In this document: positions 1 through 7,074 of the stretch, in pieces | How the letters are laid out: each line of letters begins with the position of its first letter | Position numbering within the stretch: the first letter of the stretch is position 1 | DNA from: JAIQGF01 sp051006995 | Lineage (GTDB): Bacteria; Acidobacteriota; Terriglobia; Terriglobales; Acidobacteriaceae | Direction: 5' to 3' | NCBI GenBank assembly: GCA_051006995.1 | Contig: JBPCSQ010000034.1 | Coordinates: 111,647-175,646, forward strand | DNA length: 64,000 nucleotides | Translations under genes and position numbers: made by a program | The notes under the pieces: generated by a model | What the model saw: the letters and a program-made list of their open reading frames with translations, nothing else | Databases searched by the model: none | What the model was told of the DNA's origin: nothing

Positions 1-399
1 GATCCCAAGAGCGGCCAGCCGCGCAAAATTTTCGGCGGTGTTGTGCCTTTTGGCGAGCCCTGGCGTACCGGCGCGAACGAAGCTACGTCGTTCGTCTCCG
101 ACACCGATCTCACTATCGCGGGAACGAAAGTCCCCGCCGGCAAATATACCTTGTACACGGTGCCGGCCGAGAATGGCCCGTGGAAGTTAGTCATCAGCAA
201 GAAGACGGGACAGTGGGGGATTCCATATCCCGGCCCCGAATATGACTTAGTGCGACTGAACATGAACACGGAAAAACTTAAGGCCCCGGTGCAGCAGTTC
301 ACCATTTCCTTTGACAAGCGTGGGCCGAATGCCGGCGTGATGAAACTAGAGTGGGAGAACACCGGCGCTTCGGTGGACTTCAGCGAAGCGAATAAGTAG
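1..399 (+). CDS. DUF2911 family protein, 5' end missing
   Basis: The reading frame is open from the first base, so the gene begins before the window; only about the last 132 residues are seen. The visible part carries the DUF2911 signature: a PFGEPWRTGANEAT segment, then an 'AGTKVPAGKYTLYTVP' strand pair and a 'WKLVISKKTGQWG' segment. DUF2911 proteins are small beta-rich, usually exported proteins of unknown function, frequent in Acidobacteriota and Bacteroidota. A GTG at position 43 could be called as a start but lies inside the conserved domain, so it is not the real one. A hairpin with a short T-run follows the stop codon by about 45 bases. Confidence 0.85.
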   Translation, partial: DPKSGQPRKIFGGVVPFGEPWRTGANEATSFVSDTDLTIAGTKVPAGKYTLYTVPAENGPWKLVISKKTGQWGIPYPGPEYDLVRLNMNTEKLKAPVQQFTISFDKRGPNAGVMKLEWENTGASVDFSEANK

Positions 400-442
400 C
401 CTTAGCTTCTGCACGCGTCGGGAAACATTCATTGGCGGACTA

Positions 443-473
443 GCACTCGCACCTGGCGAGTGCTTCCCGTTTT
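443..473 (+). terminator. probable intrinsic terminator after the DUF2911 gene
   Basis: A perfect 8-bp stem, GCACTCGC/GCGAGTGC with a 5-nt loop, is followed by TTCCCGTTTT. It sits between the DUF2911 stop and the zinc-ribbon gene. The T-run is interrupted, so termination may be partial. Confidence 0.5.
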
Positions 474-561
474 AGGGCGTTCCTGTCGCACGCTGGCGCG
501 TCATTGCGATTGCGCCCCTGCAGGGCGCTTACTAGAATCTCAACCAGCGCGGAGGTGCCCA

Positions 562-726
562 ATGCCTCGCTACGAATTCTTCTGCGAAGATTGCCAAAAA
601 GAATTTGAGCTCATACTCACCCTTGCGGAATACGAGAAGGGCGAGGTGAAGTGCCCAAAGTGCGGCAAGAAACACGTTCACCAGGAAGCCGCGGCGTTTT
701 TCGCGGTGACATCCAGGAAATCTTAA
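562..726 (+). CDS. FmdB-type small zinc-ribbon protein
   Basis: This 54-residue protein opens MPRYEFFCEDCQKEFE and has two Cys pairs, CEDC (residues 8-11) and CPKC. This is the zinc-ribbon layout of the FmdB/CxxC_CxxC_SSSS family, putative regulatory or nucleic-acid-binding proteins without a settled role. The start is fixed by GGAGG at 551-555, six bases before the ATG; a longer upstream frame lacks that support. It is convergent with the gcv operon. Confidence 0.85.
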   Translation: MPRYEFFCEDCQKEFELILTLAEYEKGEVKCPKCGKKHVHQEAAAFFAVTSRKS

Positions 727-814
727 CCACAAAGAGCACAAAGGAATACGAAGGGCAAGAAAAAGCCGGACGTGTGACCGTCCGGCCTCTGTGTTCTCAC
801 TGTGAAGGCCCCGG

Positions 815-2329
815 TTAGTCGCCGTTCTTCCCCACCCCCTGCGCCTGCGGTTTCCAGCGCAGGATAGGTTGGCGTGCGGCCCGCACCTCGTCCAGCCGCG
901 AGATGCGCGCCGTGTGGGGCGCGTTCAGCACCGTCTCCGGTGTATGCTCGCACTCGTCGGCAATCGCTTTCATGGCATCCACGAACAGATCCAGTTCCTC
1001 GAGCGACTCGCTTTCCGTCGGCTCGATCATCAGCGCACCGTGCACGATCAGCGGAAACGAAACCGTGTAGGGGTGGAATCCGTAGTCGATCAGCCGCTTG
1101 GCGATGTCCCCGGTCTTGATGCCCTTGGCCGTCTGCTTGTGGTCGCTGAACACCACCTCGTGCATGGACGGCGTGGAGTACGGCAGGTCAAACACGCCCT
1201 CCAGCTTCTTCCGCAGGTAATTGGCGTTGAGGACGGCGTCTTCCGTGGTCTGAAGCAGGCCGTCGCGTCCGTTGGCCATGATGTAGGCCAGCGCGCGCAC
1301 GTGCATGCCAAAGTTGCCGTAGAAGGCTCGCACCCGCCCGATGGATTGCGGCCGGTCGTAATCGAAACCCAGCGATCCATCCGACTTCGTCACGACGACC
1401 GGAATCGGCAGGAACGGCTCCAGAATCTTCTTGCACGCTACCGGTCCTGAACCCGGACCGCCGCCACCGTGCGGCGTCGAGAACGTCTTGTGCAGGTTCA
1501 GGTGCATGACGTCCACTCCGAAATCACCCGGCCTCGCCTTGCCCACCAGCGCGTTCATGTTGGCGCCATCCATGTAGACCAGGCCGCCCTTGCGGTGCAC
1601 GATCTCGGCAACCTTGTGGATCTCCTGCTCGAACACGCCCAGCGTATTCGGGTTGGTCACCATGAGCGCTGCCACGTCCTCATTCATCTGCGCTTCCAGG
1701 GACGGAATGTCCACCATGCCCCTGGCATTCGATTTCAGGTTCTCCACCGAGTAGCCCGCAATCGCCGCGGTGGCAGGATTGGTGCCGTGCGCCGAGTCTG
1801 GAATCAGGATTTTCTTGCGTGCGTTCCCTTTCGATTCCAGATAGGCGCGCGCCAGCAGAATTCCCGTTAACTCCCCGTGCGCTCCCGCCGCCGGCTGCAG
1901 CGTAATCGCCTCCATGCCACAAATTTCCATCAGCGCCTTGCGCAGCACTTGCAGGATCAGCAGCGCGCCTTGCGACACTTTCTCCGGCTGGTAAGGATGC
2001 GCGTTCGCGATTCCATCCAGCCGCGCCGCGATCTCGTTCACCCGCGGGTTGTACTTCATGGTGCACGAGCCCAGCGGATACAAGCCCGTATCCACGCCGT
2101 AGTTCCAAGTGGACATGCGCGTGAAGTGGCGAATGATCTCGATCTCGCTCACCTCCGGCATGTTTCCCAGATCCTTGCGCTCGGCATTGCCCAGCAGCTT
2201 GGAGACATTGACGTCGGGAACGTCGAGCTCCGGAAGCTTGTACCCCTTCTTGCCGGGCGACGATTTCTCGAAGATCAGCCCTTCGTTCTGCGTGACGTGG
2301 GTGCGCGCCTTCTTGATTTTGCTGTTCAT
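815..2329 (-). CDS. gcvPB: Glycine dehydrogenase (decarboxylating) subunit 2
   Basis: The 504-residue C-terminal half of the split P-protein of the glycine cleavage system decarboxylates glycine and passes the aminomethyl group to lipoyl-GcvH. The PLP lysine lies in NLHKTFSTPHGGGGPG, followed by the glycine-rich cofactor loop; NTVSFPLIVHG-like C-terminal strands are also typical. The ATG at 2329 overlaps the gcvPA stop as ATGA, with GGAGG just upstream, which indicates translational coupling. A longer frame to 2413 would lie inside gcvPA and is not needed. It is the last gene of gcvT-gcvH-gcvPA-gcvPB. Confidence 0.96.
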   Translation of the reverse strand: MNSKIKKARTHVTQNEGLIFEKSSPGKKGYKLPELDVPDVNVSKLLGNAERKDLGNMPEVSEIEIIRHFTRMSTWNYGVDTGLYPLGSCTMKYNPRVNEIAARLDGIANAHPYQPEKVSQGALLILQVLRKALMEICGMEAITLQPAAGAHGELTGILLARAYLESKGNARKKILIPDSAHGTNPATAAIAGYSVENLKSNARGMVDIPSLEAQMNEDVAALMVTNPNTLGVFEQEIHKVAEIVHRKGGLVYMDGANMNALVGKARPGDFGVDVMHLNLHKTFSTPHGGGGPGSGPVACKKILEPFLPIPVVVTKSDGSLGFDYDRPQSIGRVRAFYGNFGMHVRALAYIMANGRDGLLQTTEDAVLNANYLRKKLEGVFDLPYSTPSMHEVVFSDHKQTAKGIKTGDIAKRLIDYGFHPYTVSFPLIVHGALMIEPTESESLEELDLFVDAMKAIADECEHTPETVLNAPHTARISRLDEVRAARQPILRWKPQAQGVGKNGD

Positions 2330-3675
2330 CGCGCCACCTCCGCCGGTAGCTCGGCCACCGCTTTGGCGGCAGCCTCGATGGCTGTTCGTCGCGTCAGCTC
2401 GGTGCAGCACCACAGCGATGCGTTCCCCAGTTCGGGATAGAACTTCTTCAAGGGGAAGCCGCCAATGATTCTTTGCCCGAGCAGGCGATCGTTCAGCAGC
2501 TTCGGATCTTCGCTGGTCTGCACCACAAACTCGTTGAACCGCGGGGCGCCGGAAAACAACACCTTGGCGCCTCTGCCGAATTCCTCGGCCGCATAAGCCG
2601 CCTTCGCCAAGTTCTGTTGCGCGAGTTCCTTCAGGCCCTCGCGTCCGTACACGGTCATGAACACGGTCGCCATGAGCGCGATCAGCGCCTGGTTGGTGCA
2701 GATATTCGAGGTCGCCTTCTCGCGCCGGATGTGCTGCTCGCGCGTCGAGAGCGTCAGCACGAACCCGCGGCGCCCTTGCTTGTCCACCGTCTGCCCGACC
2801 AGGCGTCCCGGCATCTGCCGTACGAATTTTTCTTTCGTGGCGATCACGCCGGCATACGGCCCGCCGAAGCTGAGCGGCACGCCGAAGGACTGCGCCTCCA
2901 TCGCCGCGATGTCGGCCTCCTGGGGCGGCTTCACGATGCCCAGCGAAACGGCCTCGGCAATCGCCACCACCAGCAGCGCGCCCTTGCGATGCGCGATTTC
3001 GGCGATCGCCGCCACGTCCTCGATGGTGCCGAAGAAGTTCGGCGACTGGATCATCACGCAGGCGGTGTCCTCGGTGACCGCCTTCTCCACCGCCGCGGCG
3101 TTGACTCGCCCGCTGTCCAGGAATGCCACCTCGGCGATCCGCATTCCCTGGTTCTTGGCGTAGGTCGCCAGCACCTCGCGATATTCCGGATGCACGCTGC
3201 GCGCCACCACTGCGCTGTGGCGCCCGGTCACGCGCGAGGCCATCATCACCGCCTCGGTCGCGGCCGTCGAGCCGTCATACATGGAGGCATTGGCCACCTC
3301 CATACCCGTCAGCTCGCAGATCATCGTCTGGAATTCGAAGATCGCCTGCAGCGTTCCCTGGGAAATTTCCGGCTGGTAGGGAGTGTAGGCGGTGAAGAAT
3401 TCGCCACGCGAGATCAGCGTGTCAATGACTACGGGCCGGTAATGGTGATAGGCCCCGGCGCCCAGGAAATTGGCGTATCCGGAAGCGGCCGTTTCGGAGG
3501 CACGCTGCCGGTACCAGTCCATGATGTCGGCTTCCGCCATCGAGGGCGCAAGATCCAGCTCACGCTTCAGCCGGTATTCCGCCGGAATGGGGGCAAATAA
3601 TTCGTCCACGGAGCGGACGCCGATCGCTCTCAGCATCTGCTCCCGGTCTGCGGGAGATTTCGGAAGATAACGCAT
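2326..3675 (-). CDS. gcvPA: Glycine dehydrogenase (decarboxylating) subunit 1
   Basis: This 449-residue N-terminal half of the split P-protein is about the usual length. It begins MRYLPKSPADREQML, and the conserved YTPYQPEISQGTLQAIFEFQ and NFFGTIED segments are visible. It forms the alpha2-beta2 P-protein with GcvPB; the catalytic lysine is in the partner, so neither subunit works alone. The gene overlaps gcvPB by four bases. It is separated from gcvH by 141 bases that hold an AT-rich inverted repeat. Split P-proteins occur in Firmicutes, Thermus, archaea and Acidobacteriota, unlike the single ~950-aa enterobacterial GcvP. Confidence 0.96.
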   Translation of the reverse strand: MRYLPKSPADREQMLRAIGVRSVDELFAPIPAEYRLKRELDLAPSMAEADIMDWYRQRASETAASGYANFLGAGAYHHYRPVVIDTLISRGEFFTAYTPYQPEISQGTLQAIFEFQTMICELTGMEVANASMYDGSTAATEAVMMASRVTGRHSAVVARSVHPEYREVLATYAKNQGMRIAEVAFLDSGRVNAAAVEKAVTEDTACVMIQSPNFFGTIEDVAAIAEIAHRKGALLVVAIAEAVSLGIVKPPQEADIAAMEAQSFGVPLSFGGPYAGVIATKEKFVRQMPGRLVGQTVDKQGRRGFVLTLSTREQHIRREKATSNICTNQALIALMATVFMTVYGREGLKELAQQNLAKAAYAAEEFGRGAKVLFSGAPRFNEFVVQTSEDPKLLNDRLLGQRIIGGFPLKKFYPELGNASLWCCTELTRRTAIEAAAKAVAELPAEVAR

Positions 3676-3679
3676 AGGA

Positions 3680-3785
3680 TTTGTAATTGAGTAATTTGTA
3701 ATTTGTAATTTTGCGCGGCACGCACGCCGATACGGAATGAACCCGTTCGTTCAAATTACCAATTACAAATTACCAATTACAAATC
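3680..3785. repeat. AT-rich imperfect inverted repeat (TTTGTAATT units)
   Basis: The left arm (about 3680-3713) carries three TTTGTAATT/TTGTAATT units; the right arm (about 3752-3785) carries the complementary AATTACCAATTACAAAT type twice. They could pair as a ~30-bp imperfect stem with a ~40-nt loop. The composition contrasts sharply with the GC-rich genes on each side. It lies within the gcv operon, between gcvH and gcvPA. Confidence 0.75.
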
Positions 3786-3816
3786 CGCGAGGACCCGAAT
3801 CCAGCCATGGCGGCGG

Positions 3817-4206
3817 CTAGTGACCCGCTTCTTCCGCCACGAACTTCTCGTAATCGGCGGCAGAGAGCAGGTTCTTGACCTCGGCCGGATTGCTCAGCTT
3901 CACTTTAATCATCCAGGCGCCATGCGCGTCGGCATTGATCTTCTCCGGCGTCGTGTTCAGCTCCTGGTTGACTTCGGTGACCGTACCCGACGCCGGCGCA
4001 TAGATGTCGGAAACCGCCTTCACCGACTCCACCGTGCCCAGGCTCTTGCCCGCCGCCAGCGTCGCCCCGGGTTTCGGCAGCTCGACGAACACAATGTCCC
4101 CAAGCGCCTTCTGCGCGTGGTCGGTGATCCCGATCGTGCCCGTGTCGCCTTCAACTTTGATCCACTCATGTTCTTTCGTGTACTTGAAATCCGCTGGATA
4201 AGCCAT
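3817..4206 (-). CDS. gcvH: Glycine cleavage system H protein
   Basis: This 129-residue lipoyl carrier shuttles the aminomethyl group between the P and T proteins and transfers electrons to the L protein. The lipoylation lysine is K63 in the motif GTVESVKAVSDIYAP. The start MAYPADFKYTKEHEW matches the family; an extension to 4242 would add twelve unrelated residues. It follows gcvT by 42 bases on the same strand. The normal length and intact lysine indicate a functional protein. No lipoamide dehydrogenase gene lies in this window. Confidence 0.97.
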   Translation of the reverse strand: MAYPADFKYTKEHEWIKVEGDTGTIGITDHAQKALGDIVFVELPKPGATLAAGKSLGTVESVKAVSDIYAPASGTVTEVNQELNTTPEKINADAHGAWMIKVKLSNPAEVKNLLSAADYEKFVAEEAGH

Positions 4207-4248
4207 CGTTCGTGCTCCAGGATTGCAGTAATCGCTCAGCAACTAGGA

Positions 4249-5397
4249 CTAAGAACTCTTCTTCGGCCTCTTATAAAACGGAGTCGGCACAACCTTCGCC
4301 TTCACTGCCTGTCCGCGAATCTCCACTCCGACCACCGTGTCCAGCTTGGCGTGCGACGGCGGCACATAGGCAAGCGCGATGTTCTTTTTCAGGAACGGCG
4401 CATAGGAACCGCTGGTGATGTTCCCGATCTGCTTGCCCGATTCGTCCATCACCTTATACCCGTCACGTCCGATACCGCGCTCGATCATCTCCAGCCCGAC
4501 TAGCGTGCGGCCAACTCCGTCGGCCATCTGCCGCTCCAGCGAGCGCCGACCGATGAATTCGCCCTTGTCCATCTTCAGCCAGCGGTCCAACCCAGCTTCC
4601 CAAACGGTGATCGAATCGGAAATCTCGTGACCGTACAGCGCCAGCTTGCCTTCCAGGCGCAGCGTGTTGCGCGCACCCAGGCCGCACGGCAGCACTTTGA
4701 ACTCCTTGCCGGCTTCCATGACTTCGTTCCACACCCGGGCGCTGGTTGGCTCGTCGGTGGGCACATAGATCTCGAACCCATCCTCTGCGGTGTAGCCGGT
4801 TCGCGCGATGAGCGTATCTTTCAGTCCGCACACCGTGCCGCGGGTGAACCAGTAGAACTTCACCTTGGACAGGTCGGCGTCGGTGAGCTTCTGCAGAAGA
4901 TTGGCGCCCTTGGGTCCTTGAATGGCGATCTGCGTGAAGTCGTCGCTGAGGTGCTCGACCGTGCAGTCGAACGAGCGCGTGTTCTCGCGCACCCATGCGA
5001 TGTCCTTCTCGCGCGTGCCGGCGTTAATGACGAAGAAGAAATCGCTCTCGCCGAAACGGTGAATGATGACGTCGTCCACGAACGTGCCCTGCGGATAAAG
5101 CATCGCCGAATACTGGCACTGGCCGATCGCCAGCTTCGAGGCATCGTTCATGGAGATGTGCTGGACCGCCTGCAACGCCTGGCGTCCACGGATGCGGATG
5201 TCGCCCATATGGCTGACGTCGAAGATGCCGACGCCGTTGCGCACCGCCTGGTGTTCGGCGATCAGGCCTGCCGGATACTCCACCGGCATGTCCCAGCCGT
5301 TGAAGTCCACCATCTTGGCGCCCAGCTTGCGGTGCACCGGGTTCAGCGCTGTCTTGCGGATGAGTACTTGAGTTGCGTCAGGCGTGGATGAAGACAC
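4249..5397 (-). CDS. gcvT: Aminomethyltransferase, glycine cleavage T protein
   Basis: This 382-residue T protein moves the methylene group from GcvH-bound aminomethyl-lipoate to tetrahydrofolate and releases ammonia. Conserved features include the N-terminal LGAKMVDFNGWDMPVEY and GIFDVSHMGDIRI, and the C-terminal barrel segment with GNITSGSYAPFLKKNIALAY. The start is a GTG preceded by GGGAGAGG seven bases upstream. It is the first gene of the gcv operon, and a sigma-70-like promoter lies 56-84 bases upstream. I saw no glycine riboswitch in the leader. Confidence 0.97.
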   Translation of the reverse strand: MSSSTPDATQVLIRKTALNPVHRKLGAKMVDFNGWDMPVEYPAGLIAEHQAVRNGVGIFDVSHMGDIRIRGRQALQAVQHISMNDASKLAIGQCQYSAMLYPQGTFVDDVIIHRFGESDFFFVINAGTREKDIAWVRENTRSFDCTVEHLSDDFTQIAIQGPKGANLLQKLTDADLSKVKFYWFTRGTVCGLKDTLIARTGYTAEDGFEIYVPTDEPTSARVWNEVMEAGKEFKVLPCGLGARNTLRLEGKLALYGHEISDSITVWEAGLDRWLKMDKGEFIGRRSLERQMADGVGRTLVGLEMIERGIGRDGYKVMDESGKQIGNITSGSYAPFLKKNIALAYVPPSHAKLDTVVGVEIRGQAVKAKVVPTPFYKRPKKSS

Positions 5398-5452
5398 TGG
5401 AAAACCTCTCCCGACCGCATAGGGCCTGCGCTTGCTGAGTTATGAACGCGTT

Positions 5453-5481
5453 ACCTTAACACGCAGCATGGGGCGGGTCAA
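5453..5481 (-). promoter_or_regulatory. probable sigma-70-type promoter of the gcv operon
   Basis: On the minus strand TTGACC (5476-5481) and TAAGGT (5453-5458) are separated by exactly 17 bases, and the gcvT GTG lies 56 bases downstream. The -35 matches consensus at five of six positions; the -10 is weaker. It lies just downstream of the cytochrome terminator, as expected for a new transcription unit. Confidence 0.5.
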
Positions 5482-5500
5482 CGCAGCTGGAACGTGCCGA

Positions 5501-5536
5501 ACAAAATTGCGGTGCACACCCTTCGGTGTGCACCGC
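5501..5536 (-). terminator. strong intrinsic terminator of the small tetraheme cytochrome
   Basis: A perfect 12-bp stem, GCGGTGCACACC paired with GGTGTGCACCGC (5509-5520 and 5525-5536), has a 4-nt loop. On the minus strand it is followed by AATTTTGTT. It starts about 20 bases after the cytochrome stop and insulates that gene from the gcv operon. Confidence 0.8.
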
Positions 5537-5555
5537 AACCGGAGTTGCTGCCCGA

Positions 5556-5966
5556 TCAGGCGTTCTCTTTCTTGTGGCACTCGGTGCACTTGGTGGGCGC
5601 CTTCTTGCCCTTGGCGTTCTCGGCAACGTGGCAATCAATGCAGATGCCTTTCTTCGCCATTGCATCGTGGAACGCGCCCTTAAAGTTGGTCTTCATCGGG
5701 GCGGCTGCCGTCTTGGTGTGGCAGTCGCTGCAAGCCTGCTGCGCGGCTGTCGCCGGTTTTTCCGTCTTGGAAGGGTGATGGCAGGTGTCGCACTTGATGG
5801 CGCGGTCTTTCGAATGCGCGCTGTGCAGGAACTTCACCCCGCCCATCGGATTCCCCTTCAGAATGATGGTGTCCTGCGGCGCCTTGGCTTGCGCCAACGC
5901 GCTCACGCAAGTCGCGGCCATGACAGCCAGGACCAGAACAATGACAAAGCCTTTCCTCTTGCCCAC
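5556..5966 (-). CDS. periplasmic tetraheme cytochrome c (c3/c7-like)
   Basis: This 136-residue exported protein has a signal peptide ending at VSALAQA and four heme sites: CDTCH (59-63), CSDCH (79-83), CIDCH (109-113) and CTECH (127-131). 'FLHSAHS' and 'AFHDAM' offer extra histidines for bis-His ligation. The size and pattern match class III (c3/c7-type) cytochromes that carry electrons through the periplasm. The GTG start at 5966 has AAGGAGG six bases upstream; a longer frame to 6056 has no ribosome site. It stands alone between its terminator and a divergent TPR gene. It could feed the 11.6-21.1 kb cytochrome cluster, but that link is inference. Confidence 0.9.
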   Translation of the reverse strand: MGKRKGFVIVLVLAVMAATCVSALAQAKAPQDTIILKGNPMGGVKFLHSAHSKDRAIKCDTCHHPSKTEKPATAAQQACSDCHTKTAAAPMKTNFKGAFHDAMAKKGICIDCHVAENAKGKKAPTKCTECHKKENA

Positions 5967-6397
5967 GTCGCCTCCTTGGAAAATGTAAAAGAGAGAACTG
6001 CAGATGGAATTATCACCAAGCGGCGGCGGCATGGCAGTGAGAAACCGCCATGTCACGTACAGAGGTGCGCGATATCACAAAGTGGCTGTGACCTTCGGGA
6101 CCCGCCTCCTGCTCGCGCCATCGCCTTCGCCTTCCCGGCGATGGCCGGCGCGGCAGGCGCATCGAAGTTGGTGCGCGAAAACACATCCGCAGAGCGCCAT
6201 TTACCGCACAGTCACCGTTGCAGGTACATCTCCGCGATAGCTCTGGCATGTAAGTGATTGAAATTGCACGCCGAAGCATCGACCCGCGCCGCTGCGAAAT
6301 GGCATAGACGTTGCCACTAGCGAAGGGGTAGGAGACCGCTCGAGCGCGCCGCCTGGATGGAAAGCATCGTCTGCTGGAACCGGCGCAGGAAAACCGA
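5967..6397. other. divergent intergenic region
   Basis: This 431-base gap lies between the cytochrome (minus) and the TPR gene (plus). Short frames here have no ribosome site and no recognisable product. It must contain both divergent promoters, but I could not identify convincing -35/-10 pairs. Confidence 0.5.
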
Positions 6398-7057
6398 ATG
6401 CTTGCCACACAAACTGAGAAACATTGGGCCAACACGCACGTGTACATGTTGGCGGCGATCTGCCTGGTGCTAGGGGTCGCGGCCGGATATCTGCTTCATG
6501 CACCCTCAACCGGGACCCGCACGCGCCCGGCGCAGTCGCGGGCCGCCGCTTCGACGTCCGTACATCCCCAGGTTACTCGGGCTCAATTGCAGCGCATCGC
6601 CGACACCAAAGCTCGGCCCCTGCTCGCGAAATTGGAAGCCAGTCCGAACGATGCGCAACTGCTCGTGGAACTTGGCAATATCTATTTCGACACCGAGCAA
6701 TTTGTCCTGGCAAAGAACTATTACGAGCGCGCCGTCCATCACGACCACCCGGCGCCGGAAGTGCTTACGCTTCTGGGTAATACGTATTACTACCTGGGGG
6801 ACACGAACACGGCAGTTGCGACCTTCAACCGCGCTTTGGCTATCGATCCGAAGTTCGCCAATGCTCTTTATAACCTGGGAATGGTGAAATGGCAGGCGCA
6901 ATCCGATCCTCAAGCTGCAATTGAGATCTGGACTAAGCTGCTGCAGAGCAACCCAAACCACCCCCAGCGCGCGCAGGTGGAAACCATGATTGCCCGCGCC
7001 AAGCAGCATTCGAATATCCCTGCGGGAACGAAAACAGACAAACCATCAGCTTGGTAG
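6398..7057 (+). CDS. membrane-anchored TPR protein
   Basis: The 219-residue protein has one N-terminal membrane segment (about residues 16-35, VYMLAAICLVLGVAAGYLL). An Ala/Arg/Ser linker follows, then TPR helices from about residue 65 to 200, including ELGNIYFDTEQFVLAKNYYE and ALAIDPKFANALYNLGMVKW. It is probably a periplasmic scaffold. AGGA precedes the ATG by a few bases. It overlaps or abuts the following glycosyltransferase gene, so they are likely co-transcribed. It resembles CcmG/CcmI-neighbourhood TPR proteins in outline only; no specific role can be assigned. Confidence 0.85.
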   Translation: MLATQTEKHWANTHVYMLAAICLVLGVAAGYLLHAPSTGTRTRPAQSRAAASTSVHPQVTRAQLQRIADTKARPLLAKLEASPNDAQLLVELGNIYFDTEQFVLAKNYYERAVHHDHPAPEVLTLLGNTYYYLGDTNTAVATFNRALAIDPKFANALYNLGMVKWQAQSDPQAAIEIWTKLLQSNPNHPQRAQVETMIARAKQHSNIPAGTKTDKPSAW

Positions 7058-7074
7058 AAAACACCGAATACAGC

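Noticed and set aside
2473..3600. 375-codon plus-strand frame opposite gcvPA
   Set aside because: His/Arg/Gly-rich antisense frame without motifs.
3680..3785. CRISPR or iteron array from TTTGTAATT units
   Set aside because: Units are 8-9 bp, in opposite orientations, with no regular spacers and no replication or cas genes nearby.
5398..5500. possible glycine riboswitch upstream of gcvT
   Set aside because: The leader is short and lacks the conserved tandem glycine-aptamer elements; only a promoter and ribosome site are visible.
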